Translations under genes and position numbers: made by a program
Shown here: piece by piece, positions 51,974 through 61,047 of the stretch
Numbering within the stretch: position 1 is the first letter of the stretch
Layout of the letters: each line of letters begins with the position of its first letter
Notes under the pieces: generated by a model
Database searches by the model: none
Told to the model about the DNA's origin: nothing
Seen by the model: the letters and a program-made list of their open reading frames with translations, nothing else
Assembly (NCBI GenBank): GCA_963779735.1
Contig: CAVZZJ010000004.1
Coordinates: 868,001-932,000, forward strand
Origin: Bog-473 sp963779735
GTDB lineage: Bacteria > Actinomycetota > Acidimicrobiia > Acidimicrobiales > RAAP-2
DNA: 64,000 bases
Reading direction: 5' to 3'

Positions 51974-52003
51974 TGCCCTCGGCCCATCACCGGGCCGAGG
52001 GCA
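51974..52003 (-). terminator. Hairpin directly after the phasin stop codon
   Basis: A perfect 12-bp stem (tgccctcggccc) with a six-base loop, ending one base from the phasin stop codon. It lacks a T tract and may act as a 3' stabiliser for an abundant mRNA. Confidence 0.6.
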
Positions 52004-52309
52004 TCAGACCTTCTTGGCGGCGGCGGGGACGACCTTCGCCGGGGAGGGCACGTAGATGTCTACGACCCCCGAGAGAAACGAGTGCTGCGCGTCGAGGAGC
52101 TTGCTCCAGAACCCGAAGGTGAGGTCGAGCGTCTCGGCGGCGGTGGGGATCTTGTCGGCGAACGGGACCAGCGAGGGGTCCGGCTTGACGGCGACCGAGT
52201 CGAACGCCGAGGACGTGGACTTCAGGGCCCCCAGGGTCCAGGCCTGGCTCGTCTCGACGGCCTTGAGCACTCCACCTTGGATCTTCTCTGTCACTTCAAT
52301 GGCGGTCAC
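52004..52309 (-). CDS. Phasin-like PHA granule-associated protein
   Basis: 101 residues, mostly helical, with features of a phasin: EKIQGGVLKAVETSQAW, LTFGFWSKLLDAQHSFLSGVVDIY and a Lys/Ala/Pro tail (PAKVVPAAAKKV). Phasins coat PHA granules. GTG 52309 has GAGGAAGG six bases upstream. Its position between phaZ and phaC supports the call; the sequence alone is weak evidence. Confidence 0.75.
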   Translation of the reverse strand: MTAIEVTEKIQGGVLKAVETSQAWTLGALKSTSSAFDSVAVKPDPSLVPFADKIPTAAETLDLTFGFWSKLLDAQHSFLSGVVDIYVPSPAKVVPAAAKKV

Positions 52310-52431
52310 GGGAAACCTTCCTCTCAAAAGCACTTGGTATATATGGGGTGATGCTTACTATATCAAGCACACGACCGCTTGGCAACAGCACCGCACGTCG
52401 TCGTCACCTCCGACCCCTTACCGCCCGCCCG

Positions 52432-54030
52432 TCACCCGAACCGTTGTCGCAGTGCCTTCTTGTCGAACTTGCCCACGGCGGTGCGCGGCACGGCGTCGAT
52501 CACCTCTATTCGGTCTGGGAGCTGCCACTGGGCGAAACCGCCGCCCAAGAGGTACGCCCGCACGTCGTCGGCCGAGAGCGTTTCGCCGGGCTTCACGACG
52601 ACGCAGACCAGCGGCCGCTCCTGCCACTTGGGATCGGGCACGGCGATGACCGCCGCCTCGAGCACCGACTCCATCTGCATGACCCGATCCTCCATGTCGA
52701 CCGACGAGATCCACTCCCCCCCGGACTTGATGAGATCCTTGGTGCGGTCGGCGATGACGAAGTAGCCCTCGGCCGAGCGGATAGCCACATCGCCGGTTTT
52801 GAACCAGCCGTCCTCGGTGAAGTTCTCTGCGCCCCGACCGTGCAGGTAGCCGTCCACCACCCAAGGGCCGCGGACGAAGAGGTCGCCCATGGACGAGCCG
52901 TCTGCTGGGACCTCTTCGCCCGACTCGTCCCGGACGGTGACCTCCACGCCCGGGAGGGGCAGGCCGGCCTTGGTCCGGACGGCGGCCGTGACCTCGGCCT
53001 CGCTCCAGTCGCGCATGCGCTCCTGCGGCCAGGCCATGGAGGCCAGGGGCGACGTCTCGGTCATCCCCCAGGCCTGCACGATACGGATGCCGAACTCGGC
53101 GGCGTAGCGCTCGATCAGGGAGCGAGGCGGTTGGGCGCCGCCGCAGACGATGTGGCGCAGGTCGGGGAGGGTATCCGCGCGCCGCGCTAGCTCTTCGGCG
53201 ATCCCAAGCCACACCGTGGGCACTCCGGCGGCGACGGTGACCCGCTCGTCGCGCAGGAGGCCGACGAAGGACGACGGGTCGAGCGGCCCGGCGAAGAAAA
53301 CCTGCTTCGCTCCTACGGCCGCCGCCGCGTAGGGCATGCCCCAGGCGTTGGCGTGGAACATCGGAACCTGGGGGAGCACGGCGTCGCCCGGACCGATGGA
53401 CATGCCGGCGTGGGAGGTGACGGCCAGGGCGTGGAGGAACGTCGATCGATGGGTGTAGACGACGCCCTTGGGGCGCCCGGTGGTCCCCGACGTGTAGCAG
53501 AGCCCCATCGCCTGGCGCTCGTCGATGGCGCGGCGCGGATAGTGCGTCGGCTCGTCGGCGATGAGGTCTTCGTAGGCGACGACGCCGGCAAGGCGTGTCT
53601 CGGGCACACGGCCACCGAAGACGATCACGTGGGTGGGCGCGGTTACGTGGTTGAAGGCCTGCTCGAGCAAGGGGAGCAGGTCCGGGTCGACCAGCACGGC
53701 GCGGTCGTCGGCGTCCTTCAGCATGTACGCCAGCTCCTCCGGCGACACGCGCAGGTTGAGGGTGTGCAGCACCCGACCCGAGCAGGGCACGCCGAAGTAC
53801 GCCTCCAGGTGGTTCGAGCTGTTCCAGGCCAGACTCGCCACCCGGTCCCCCTCCTCAAGGCCCAGATGATCCAGGGCGTGCATGAGCTGTTGGGTCCGGC
53901 GGCCGAACTCGGCGTAGGTCAGCCGGTCCAGGCGGCCGGACGGGGAGCGGCTGACCACCTCGGCGTCGGGGGCGTGGTTGGGCGCGTGGTCGAAGAGGAG
54001 CCAGGCGTTCAGCGGCGTGTCCATCATCAT
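52432..54030 (-). CDS. Long-chain fatty acid / acyl-CoA ligase
   Basis: A 532-residue AMP-forming acyl-CoA synthetase. P-loop YTSGTTGRPKG near residue 175, QAWGMTETSPL, and the ATP/hinge motifs GWFKTGDVAIRSAEGYFVIADRTKDLIKSGGEWIS followed by the C-terminal domain with the catalytic Lys in PRTAVGKFDKKAL. It activates fatty acids for beta-oxidation or for PHA monomer supply. Its start follows three consecutive ATG codons. Confidence 0.9.
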   Translation of the reverse strand: MMMDTPLNAWLLFDHAPNHAPDAEVVSRSPSGRLDRLTYAEFGRRTQQLMHALDHLGLEEGDRVASLAWNSSNHLEAYFGVPCSGRVLHTLNLRVSPEELAYMLKDADDRAVLVDPDLLPLLEQAFNHVTAPTHVIVFGGRVPETRLAGVVAYEDLIADEPTHYPRRAIDERQAMGLCYTSGTTGRPKGVVYTHRSTFLHALAVTSHAGMSIGPGDAVLPQVPMFHANAWGMPYAAAAVGAKQVFFAGPLDPSSFVGLLRDERVTVAAGVPTVWLGIAEELARRADTLPDLRHIVCGGAQPPRSLIERYAAEFGIRIVQAWGMTETSPLASMAWPQERMRDWSEAEVTAAVRTKAGLPLPGVEVTVRDESGEEVPADGSSMGDLFVRGPWVVDGYLHGRGAENFTEDGWFKTGDVAIRSAEGYFVIADRTKDLIKSGGEWISSVDMEDRVMQMESVLEAAVIAVPDPKWQERPLVCVVVKPGETLSADDVRAYLLGGGFAQWQLPDRIEVIDAVPRTAVGKFDKKALRQRFG

Positions 54031-54080
54031 GGGACGACGGTATCCGATCCTCCTACGCGTCCCTGGCGACGTGTGCGGCT

Positions 54081-54191
54081 GCTACCCCGATCGCCTGCTA
54101 CCCCGATCGCCCGCTACCCCGATCGCCCGCTACCCCGATCGCCCGCTACCCCGATCGCCCGCTACCCCGATCGCCCGCTACCCCGATCGAC
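54081..54191. repeat. 16-bp tandem repeat, about seven copies
   Basis: The unit gctaccccgatcgccc is repeated almost exactly from 54081 to about 54191, with one substitution in the first unit and a degenerate last one. It lies between the start of the acyl-CoA ligase gene and the end of phaC. Each copy contains CGATCG. It may be a variable-number repeat or a spaced binding site; it has no repeat-spacer pattern of a CRISPR. Confidence 0.9.
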
Positions 54192-54220
54192 CGACGGCCA
54201 CTCGCCGCTCGGGCGCGGCC

Positions 54221-55885
54221 TCAGCGGGCCAAGACGTACTTCCCGGGCGCCGCGTCCCCGGCCGGGTGCACGGCGCTGCCCAGAGAGGAGGGCGCGGGGT
54301 GACGATCGCCCGAACGCGCCGCGACCCACGACGCCCACGGCTCCCACCATGATCCCTGCACCGCCTCCGTCTTGGCCAGCCACTCGTCGGGGTCCGCCTC
54401 GGTCGCTTGCGCGATGGACACGCTCATCTTCGGATTGCCCGGAGGATTGACCAGACTCTGGATGTGGCCCGAAGACGACAGGGCGAACCGGCTCTCCCCC
54501 CCAAGCAGCCGGGTCGTGGCGTAGCAGGCCTTCCAGGCAGTGAGGTGGTCGTTGCGGGCGCCCACCACGAACGAGTCGCACTCGACCTTGCTCAGATCGA
54601 TGGGGTTCCCGTGCACGGACCAGCCGCCGTTGGCCAGCTTGTTGTGCATGAACAACTCCAGGAAGTCGGCGTGGAGGGCGGCGGGCAGACGGGTGGGGTC
54701 GCTATTCCAGGCCATGACATCGAAGGTCGCCAGGTCCTCCCCCAACAGGTTGTTGTTGACCCAGTAATTCCAGATGAGGTCGTTGGGGCGCAACAGGGCG
54801 AAGAGGGCGCTGGCGTGGCTGCCCTGGAGCACGCCGCGTCGCTCGGTGGTTCGGCGGGTGTGGTCGACAATGGTCTGTTCGCCCAGGAGGCCGATCATGG
54901 TCGGCACGGAGAAGTCGAGGAGGGTGACCGCGAAGGTGGCGCACCTGATGAGGGAGTCTTGCACGGAGGCGAGGTATCCCAGCAGGGCCGCGGTGGTGAT
55001 GCCACCGGCGCAGAGCGAGACGGTGTTGGCCTGGTCGGTACCGGTGATCTCGCAGGCGGCGCGCACCGCCTCGTCCACCGCGTCGACGTAGGCGTTGAGC
55101 CCCCACTCACGCTGCTCCTTGGTCGGATTGCGCCAGCTGATGGTGAACATCTGGAGGCCCTGCTTGACGCAGAACTCCACGAAGCTGCGGCCGGGTGCCA
55201 GGTCCATGAAGTAGTACTTGTTGATCTGCGGGGGGACCAAGATCAGCGGAATGGTGGAGACGTTGTCGGTCATCGGCGTGTACTGCAGCAGCTCGCACAC
55301 CTCGTTGCGGAAGACCACGGCGCCCGGGGTGACCGCCAGGTTGCGGCCGACCTCGAAGGCCGCCCGGTCGACGTAGCGGGGGAAACCGTGATTCGTCACT
55401 ACGTCGCGCGTCACGTTGCCGAGCCCCCGGAGCACGCTCTTGCCGCCGGTCTCGAAGGCGCGCTCGAGAACGGCGGGATTGAGCAGCGGGTAGTTGGTCG
55501 GCGCTAGGGCGGAGGTGACAACGGTGGCCGCCAGCTTGGCCCGCTCGTTGGTGCGCCAGTCGAAGTGGGCGTCGTCGACCAGCTCGAGGGCCGTGCGGGA
55601 ACACGCCAGATAGCCCTGGCACAGGCGGTGGAAGGCCGGGTTCTCCTTCCAGGCCCGGTTCTCGAACCGCCAGTCCCTCGGTTCTGGGGTAATCGACGAG
55701 CGGCCGACGGCCACCTTGGTCATCTCGACGCCGAGGCCGAGCATCCGGCGGGGGAGCGCGTTAGTGGCGGTCCGGGCGCCGACCTGCATCAGGGCACCGG
55801 CAAAACCGAGCGGATCCACCCGCCGCAGGAGGCGTCGAGGCCCGAGAACCCGACCGGCACGCTCGGATATCAACCGTTTCGCCAT
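54221..55885 (-). CDS. phaC: Polyhydroxyalkanoate synthase
   Basis: About 554 residues, the length of a class I PHA synthase. The lipase-like box is SLCAGGITTAA with nucleophile Cys near residue 292, Asp in VVGARNDHLTAWK and His in SSSGHIQSLVNPPGN. The upstream region VPPQINKYYFMDLAPGRS is a class I landmark. It polymerises 3-hydroxyacyl-CoA on granules. ATG 55885 has AAGAGG just upstream; a GTG at 55891 is possible. It is divergent from the XRE regulator. No PhaA or PhaB gene is in the window. Confidence 0.93.
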   Translation of the reverse strand: MAKRLISERAGRVLGPRRLLRRVDPLGFAGALMQVGARTATNALPRRMLGLGVEMTKVAVGRSSITPEPRDWRFENRAWKENPAFHRLCQGYLACSRTALELVDDAHFDWRTNERAKLAATVVTSALAPTNYPLLNPAVLERAFETGGKSVLRGLGNVTRDVVTNHGFPRYVDRAAFEVGRNLAVTPGAVVFRNEVCELLQYTPMTDNVSTIPLILVPPQINKYYFMDLAPGRSFVEFCVKQGLQMFTISWRNPTKEQREWGLNAYVDAVDEAVRAACEITGTDQANTVSLCAGGITTAALLGYLASVQDSLIRCATFAVTLLDFSVPTMIGLLGEQTIVDHTRRTTERRGVLQGSHASALFALLRPNDLIWNYWVNNNLLGEDLATFDVMAWNSDPTRLPAALHADFLELFMHNKLANGGWSVHGNPIDLSKVECDSFVVGARNDHLTAWKACYATTRLLGGESRFALSSSGHIQSLVNPPGNPKMSVSIAQATEADPDEWLAKTEAVQGSWWEPWASWVAARSGDRHPAPSSLGSAVHPAGDAAPGKYVLAR

Positions 55886-56035
55886 GGCCACCTCTTTACT
55901 GCATCACAACCTCCGGGTACTGCCCCCTTCAATCCCGGGTCCTCGTCTCAGTCAAGCACAACGGAGCGGAGAATGTACGGGTGAATCGCCAGAAAACGAA
56001 CGATCGGAATTCACCCCCGTAGATAGAGTCTTGTC

Positions 56036-56491
56036 GTGGCCGACAAGCCGGAGACCGATCAGCGATGGGATGCCTTCGGAACCTATCTGCGCAGCCAGCG
56101 CCAGTTGGCGCAGTTGAGCCTGCGGCAGCTGGCGGCGCTCACCAAGGTCTCCAACCCCTACCTGAGCCAGATCGAACGAGGGCTCCACCGTCCGTCCATC
56201 AACATCATCAAGTCGCTGGCCGAGGCCCTCAATCTCTCGGTCAGCGACCTGCTGGCCCACGCGGCCGACATCGCGTCGGGTGAGGAGCGGACGACGACGA
56301 CCCGCACGGCCATCCTCAACGATCCTCACCTCAACGACACCCAGAAGAGCGCCCTCCTGGCCGTGTACCACTCCATGGTCGACGCGGCGCCCGTCGACGA
56401 GCCGGCGGCCGACGAGCCGGCGGCCGACGAGCCGCCCGTCGACGAGCCGGCGGACGGGAGCGGACGAGCCGGCGGACGGGCGGTGGTCTAG
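56036..56491 (+). CDS. XRE-family regulator, divergent from phaC
   Basis: 151 residues. A Cro/C1-type helix-turn-helix (LRSQRQLAQLSLRQLAALTKVSNPYLSQIERGLHRPS) is followed by a short acidic, Pro/Glu/Asp/Ala-rich repeat tail. Start GTG 56036. Its divergent placement next to phaC makes it the best candidate for a PHA regulator, but that is an inference. The DNA-binding half is canonical and the tail is variable. Confidence 0.85.
   Translation: MADKPETDQRWDAFGTYLRSQRQLAQLSLRQLAALTKVSNPYLSQIERGLHRPSINIIKSLAEALNLSVSDLLAHAADIASGEERTTTTRTAILNDPHLNDTQKSALLAVYHSMVDAAPVDEPAADEPAADEPPVDEPADGSGRAGGRAVV
56396..56455 (+). repeat. 15-bp in-frame repeat in the XRE regulator tail
   Basis: Four copies of a 15-bp unit (gacgagccggcggcc, third copy diverged) encode DEPAA-type repeats in the C-terminal tail. 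Confidence 0.75.
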
Positions 56492-56506
56492 CTCGGGCGG
56501 TCTGGC

Positions 56507-57394
56507 TCAGGCGTTGTAGTTGAGCCGGAGTCCCCGACAGTGCCACTGGGTGGCGTACAGGCGGCCGCGCCCGGCCGAGGTGATGAAGGCGGTCCGCATG
56601 TCGGGACCGCCGAAGCAGACGTTCGTTACGAACGGGTCGTGCACGGGTACGGTCACCTTGGCGACGACGCGCCCCTCCGGGGAGACCGCGGTGATGCCCG
56701 ACTCCTGGAGGTCGGCGGCACATACGTTGCCCTCGCTGTCGATGGCCAGGCCGTCCCAGTGATGCCGCCCCTCGGTCGAGTACAACACGGCGAAGGAGTC
56801 CGAGAGTGCTCCGACCCCCACGACGTCCCAGTAGACGATGCGACCGGTGTAGGTCTCGGAGGCGTACAGTCGGCCCTGGTCGGGCGAGAGCCCGAGACCG
56901 TTGTTGAGCTGGAGATCCCCGGCCGCCAGGTGGATGGAGGAGCCGTCGGCCAGCCCGTAGTACACCAACCCGGCGGAGGTGTCGTTGAAGTAGAAGCCGC
57001 CGTGCGTGTCGAACACGATGTCGTTGCCCGAGGTGATGGGGGTGTCCCCACAGTGGGTGTAGAGCGTCTGGAGGGAGCCGGTGGCGAGGTCGATGCGCTG
57101 GATGGACCCGCCGTGGTAGTCGGCGGCCTGATCGAAGGGCTGACGGATGCCGGCGACCGTCTTGAAGGCCAGGCCACCGTCGTTGCTCACGTAGACGGCT
57201 CCGTCGGGCCCGATCGCCGCCCCGTTCGGTCCTCCGCCGCACGGACTGACCACCGAGACGCTGCCGTCCGGGGTCACCCGGACCAAGCTGCCGCCCTCGA
57301 TCTCGACCACCAGGACCGAGCCGTCGTCCATGGCGATCGGGCCCTCGGGAAACTGCAGACCGCTCGCGAGCTCAATGATGACTCTGCCCCCCAC
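56507..57394 (-). CDS. SMP-30/gluconolactonase-like protein
   Basis: A 295-residue six-bladed beta-propeller of the SMP-30 family. The metal-binding residues expected of the family appear in LQFPEGP, SGNDIVF and GLAIDSEGN. It probably hydrolyses a lactone. It is convergent with the XRE gene and divergent from the HAD-PlsC gene. Confidence 0.85.
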   Translation of the reverse strand: MGGRVIIELASGLQFPEGPIAMDDGSVLVVEIEGGSLVRVTPDGSVSVVSPCGGGPNGAAIGPDGAVYVSNDGGLAFKTVAGIRQPFDQAADYHGGSIQRIDLATGSLQTLYTHCGDTPITSGNDIVFDTHGGFYFNDTSAGLVYYGLADGSSIHLAAGDLQLNNGLGLSPDQGRLYASETYTGRIVYWDVVGVGALSDSFAVLYSTEGRHHWDGLAIDSEGNVCAADLQESGITAVSPEGRVVAKVTVPVHDPFVTNVCFGGPDMRTAFITSAGRGRLYATQWHCRGLRLNYNA

Positions 57395-57484
57395 ACTGTT
57401 CGACGGCGCCGGCGCGGGCCTCGACCGTACCAGCCCCTCGCGGGCCGCACCGGCCCGGTCGGGTGGGACTTAGGCTGGTCCGCC

Positions 57485-58861
57485 ATGGGCAAGAGCGCCG
57501 TCTTCGTCGATCTTGACCGCACGCTCCTCGGCCACGCCTCCGGTCAGGCCCTCAGCCGGGCACTCATGGACGAGGGTGTCGTGCCGCAGGGACGCACGCT
57601 CCCCGGAGACCGGTTGCTCTACGCGGTCAACGACCATCTGGGCGAGAACCTGCTCTCCATGGGTCTGGTTCGGGCGGCGGCCCGGGTGGCCAAGGGGTGG
57701 CGCCAGGACCAGGTGCAGGCGGCGGGCCGGCGGGCCGTCGACGACCTGAAGGCGCTGGTGGCTCCGTTCGCGCCGCAGTACCTGGACGCCTTTCGTTCGG
57801 ACGGCCACCAGCTGGTGCTGACCACCACCACACCGGTCGACATGATCACGCCCTTCGCATGGGCGATGGGATTCGACGCGGTCGTCGCTACCACCTACGA
57901 GACCCGTGACGGCCGCTACACCGGGCGCCTCTACGAGGGCTTCGTGTGGGGCACGGGCAAGCTGAAGGCGGTGAGGGCCTGGGCCGAGGGCGAGTCCGTC
58001 GATCTGGGTGACTGCCACGCCTGTAGCGACAGCGTCTTCGACACCCCGCTCTTGGCCAGCGTGGGTTGGCCGCACGCCGTCAACCCGGACCTGCCGCTGA
58101 CCGCGATCGCCACCGCCCGACGCTGGCCCATTGAGCACTGGGACCGCCCGCCGGGCGTGCCCAGCCTGATGGGGCTCGAGCCCTACGACGTGCTGCGCCC
58201 GTTCGTGTGGCCGGCTTGGTTCCCCTACGCGCGCTTTGACATCAGCGGTATGGAGCACATCCCCCGGAGTGGGCCCGTCTTGCTGGCCGCCAACCATCGG
58301 AGTTACTTCGACGTGGCGGCACTCGCCCTCGTGGTCGCCCGGATGGGCCGGCCGGCGCGGTTCTTGGGTAAGAAGGAGATCTTCGACGCGCCGGTGGTCG
58401 GCTCCATCGCCCGAGCGCTGGGGGGGATCTCCGTGGAACGAGGCGGCGGATCGGACCAGGCGTTGCGCGCCGCCGAGGCGGCCCTGCGGGCGGGCGAGGC
58501 CGTGCTGGTGCTGCCGCAGGGGACCATTCCACGAGGCCCCGCCTTCTTCGACCCCGAGTTGCGGGGAAGGACGGGGACAGCCCGCCTGGCCGCCGCAACG
58601 GGAACGCCGGTCATACCGATCGGCATCTGGGGCACCGAGAAGGTGTGGCCGCGATCGTCCCGTACGCCCGACGTCACGTTGGTGTTCCGTCCAGCCACGG
58701 TGACCGTCCGGGTGGGGAGCCCGCTGTCGCTGTCGCTGACCGATGCAGAGGCCGACACGGCCACGATCATGTCGGCGATCTCCGCCCTGCTGCCCGAGGA
58801 GTCCACGACGCGACCAGCGCCTACGGCCGAGGAGCTGGCGCACACCAAGCCCCCTTCGTGA
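57485..58861 (+). CDS. HAD phosphatase - PlsC acyltransferase fusion
   Basis: A 458-residue two-domain protein. The N-terminal HAD (SerB-like) phosphatase has DLDRT (Asp9, Asp11) and CSDSVFDTPLL. The C-terminal 1-acylglycerol-3-phosphate acyltransferase has NHRSYFD (near residue 270) and LPQGTIPRG. A similar fusion occurs in mycobacterial PlsC (Rv2483c). It should acylate lysophosphatidate and may dephosphorylate a linked phospholipid. Start ATG 57485. Its stop overlaps the murT start (GTGA). Confidence 0.9.
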   Translation: MGKSAVFVDLDRTLLGHASGQALSRALMDEGVVPQGRTLPGDRLLYAVNDHLGENLLSMGLVRAAARVAKGWRQDQVQAAGRRAVDDLKALVAPFAPQYLDAFRSDGHQLVLTTTTPVDMITPFAWAMGFDAVVATTYETRDGRYTGRLYEGFVWGTGKLKAVRAWAEGESVDLGDCHACSDSVFDTPLLASVGWPHAVNPDLPLTAIATARRWPIEHWDRPPGVPSLMGLEPYDVLRPFVWPAWFPYARFDISGMEHIPRSGPVLLAANHRSYFDVAALALVVARMGRPARFLGKKEIFDAPVVGSIARALGGISVERGGGSDQALRAAEAALRAGEAVLVLPQGTIPRGPAFFDPELRGRTGTARLAAATGTPVIPIGIWGTEKVWPRSSRTPDVTLVFRPATVTVRVGSPLSLSLTDAEADTATIMSAISALLPEESTTRPAPTAEELAHTKPPS

Positions 58862-60156
58862 GGTCTCGCCTGGCCGTCGCCACCACGCGGGCGGTCAACG
58901 CCGCCTCGCGTCGCCTCGGGCGCGGAGAGGGCACGGTGGCCGGCGGGCGCTGCGGCCTCAGGATCGACCCGAGGCTCCTCGAGCACCTCACCTCGGGGCG
59001 CGAGGTGGTGCTGGTGACCGGCACCAACGGCAAGACCACCACGACTCGGCTGCTCGCCGTCGCCCTCGGGAGCGATGGGGCGGGGGTGGTCAGCAACGAA
59101 ACGGGGTCCAACATGCCCCCGGGCCACGTGGCCGCCCTCGCCGTAGACCGCAGGGCCGGCCGGGCCGTGCTCGAGGTCGACGAAATCTACCTTCCGCGGG
59201 TCCTAGCCGCTACCAAGGCATCCGTTGTCGTCCTTCTCAACCTCTCGCGCGACCAGCTGGACCGGACCAACGAGGTCCGCATGGTGGCCGGGACATGGCG
59301 GGCCGCACTGGCTGCCGCACCGCACGCCACCGTCGTCGCCAACGCCGACGATCCCCTCGTGGTCTGGGCCGCCGGCGCCGCCCTGCGGGTGCGCTGGGTC
59401 GGTGCCGGCCTGGGCTGGCAGCTCGATGCCGTCGGCTGCCCCGCCTGCCAGGGGCGCATCGCGTTCGACGTCGGAGGGTCCTGGGCCTGCGCCAGCGACT
59501 GCGGCTTCGCGCGGCCCGACCCCGTGGCGACGTTGCAGGCCTCGGGCGACGGCGCCTCCTACGAGGCGGTCTGGTCCGACGGGGGATGCCAGCAGATAGC
59601 GCTGGCCCTGCCCGGCCGCTTCAACTACGCCAATGCCCTTATGGCGGCGGTGGCCGCCGCCGCGTTGGGGGTCGACGCGGCGGCCGGGTTGGCCGCCATG
59701 GCGATGGTCGGCGACGTGGCGGGCCGCTTCACCGTTCGCCGGGTGGGCGGCGTGCGCGCCCGCCTGATGCTGGCCAAGAACCCGGCCGGGTGGAGCGAGC
59801 TCCTGCAGCTGGTGGGCGACGACGAGGGACCGATCGTGGTCAGCATTAACGCGCGGACGGCCGACGGCGCCGACCCGAGCTGGCTGTGGGACGTGCCCTT
59901 CGAGCGCCTGGCCGGGCGTGCGGTGGTGGCCACCGGCGACCGCTGCCGCGACCTGTCCGTACGCCTGCACTACGCCGGGGTGACCCACCTGGTGGAGGCC
60001 GACCCGGTCGTCGCGGTACGCACCGCAGCCTTGAACGGCGCGACCGCCGATGGCGTGGCCGGTGACGGTGCGCCCGCCGATGGCGTGCCCATCGACGTCA
60101 TCGGCAACTACACGGCCTTTCATGAGCTGCTCGGGGCGGGTGCGACCGCCCCGTGA
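58858..60156 (+). CDS. murT: Lipid II isoglutaminyl synthase, Mur ligase subunit MurT
   Basis: A 432-residue Mur ligase-like protein. ATP-binding GTNGKTTTTRLL near residue 55, the central domain and the DUF1727 C-terminal domain. A Cys4 zinc ribbon (CPAC and CASDC, residues about 194-216) is typical of MurT. With GatD it amidates the D-Glu of lipid II stem peptides. The GTG at 58858 overlaps the upstream stop. Confidence 0.93.
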   Translation: MRSRLAVATTRAVNAASRRLGRGEGTVAGGRCGLRIDPRLLEHLTSGREVVLVTGTNGKTTTTRLLAVALGSDGAGVVSNETGSNMPPGHVAALAVDRRAGRAVLEVDEIYLPRVLAATKASVVVLLNLSRDQLDRTNEVRMVAGTWRAALAAAPHATVVANADDPLVVWAAGAALRVRWVGAGLGWQLDAVGCPACQGRIAFDVGGSWACASDCGFARPDPVATLQASGDGASYEAVWSDGGCQQIALALPGRFNYANALMAAVAAAALGVDAAAGLAAMAMVGDVAGRFTVRRVGGVRARLMLAKNPAGWSELLQLVGDDEGPIVVSINARTADGADPSWLWDVPFERLAGRAVVATGDRCRDLSVRLHYAGVTHLVEADPVVAVRTAALNGATADGVAGDGAPADGVPIDVIGNYTAFHELLGAGATAP

Positions 60157-60166
60157 ACGTCGCGCC

Positions 60167-61027
60167 ATGAACCGGGCACTGCGCGTTTGCGTCGTCTATC
60201 CGGACCTCCTCGGCACCTACGGCGACGGCGGCAACGGGTTGATCCTGGCTCGGCGGGCCCAGTGGCGCGGCGTAGAAGCGGAGCTGGTGCAGGCGCCGTC
60301 CGATGCCCCGCTGCCCGAAGCGGACCTCTACTGCCTGGGTGGGGGAGAGGACGGACCGCAGGTGCGCGCCGCCCGCACGCTCGTCGACGATGGCACGCTG
60401 GCCCGCCGAGTCGCCGGCGGCGCCGTCGTGCTGGCCGTCTGCGCCGGCTACCAGATCGTGGGGACGACGTTTCCCGGTGCAGACGGCGTGCCCTACCAAG
60501 GAGTCGGCCTCCTGCAGGTGGTGACGAGCAAGGGAGCCGGCGCCCGCGCCGTCGGCGAGGTAGTGGCCGAGGTGAGGGCCGAGGCGGCGGTCGAGGCCGG
60601 CTTGGGGTCGTTGCCCACGCTGACCGGGTTCGAGAACCACGGCGGGCGGACGGCACTCGACGGCGCCGGTGAAGCGGCTGCCGACGGCGCCGGTGAAGCG
60701 GCTGCCGACGCCGCCGGAGCGGCGGGCGGCGGGCCTGCTCGCACCGTGGCGCTCGCCCGGGTCATCACGGGGATCGGCAACGGGGACGGCTCGGGCAGTG
60801 AGGGCGCGGTGTGCGGCCGCGTGCTCGGTACCTACCTGCACGGGCCGGTGCTGGCCCGCAACCCGGCCGTGGCCGATCTGCTGCTGGCCTGGGCCTTCGG
60901 TGTCGAGGTCGACAAGCTCTCGCCTCTCGACGACTCAGCCGCGGAGGAGCTGCGCCGCGAGCGGATAGCGGCCATGGGGCGGCGGGGCCGTACGAGCCGG
61001 CGGCGCAGCCGGGGAGGCCTGCCGTAG
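60167..61027 (+). CDS. gatD: Lipid II isoglutaminyl synthase, glutaminase subunit GatD
   Basis: A 286-residue class I glutamine amidotransferase (CobB/CobQ-type). The catalytic Cys92 is in VLAVCAGYQ and the His225 in TYLHGP. It supplies ammonia to MurT, 10 bp upstream. An in-frame duplicated tract (DGAGEAAA repeated) at about residues 165-182 is unusual, but sits in a loop. Confidence 0.93.
   Translation: MNRALRVCVVYPDLLGTYGDGGNGLILARRAQWRGVEAELVQAPSDAPLPEADLYCLGGGEDGPQVRAARTLVDDGTLARRVAGGAVVLAVCAGYQIVGTTFPGADGVPYQGVGLLQVVTSKGAGARAVGEVVAEVRAEAAVEAGLGSLPTLTGFENHGGRTALDGAGEAAADGAGEAAADAAGAAGGGPARTVALARVITGIGNGDGSGSEGAVCGRVLGTYLHGPVLARNPAVADLLLAWAFGVEVDKLSPLDDSAAEELRRERIAAMGRRGRTSRRRSRGGLP
60659..60706 (+). 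repeat. 24-bp in-frame duplication inside gatD
   Basis: Two exact copies of a 24-bp unit encode DGAGEAAA twice, followed by more Ala and Gly. Confidence 0.85.
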
Positions 61028-61047
61028 GCCGACGGCGGCCGACCGGG

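Noticed and set aside
54081..54191. 16-bp repeat considered as a CRISPR
   Set aside because: Copies are contiguous with no unique spacers and no cas genes nearby.
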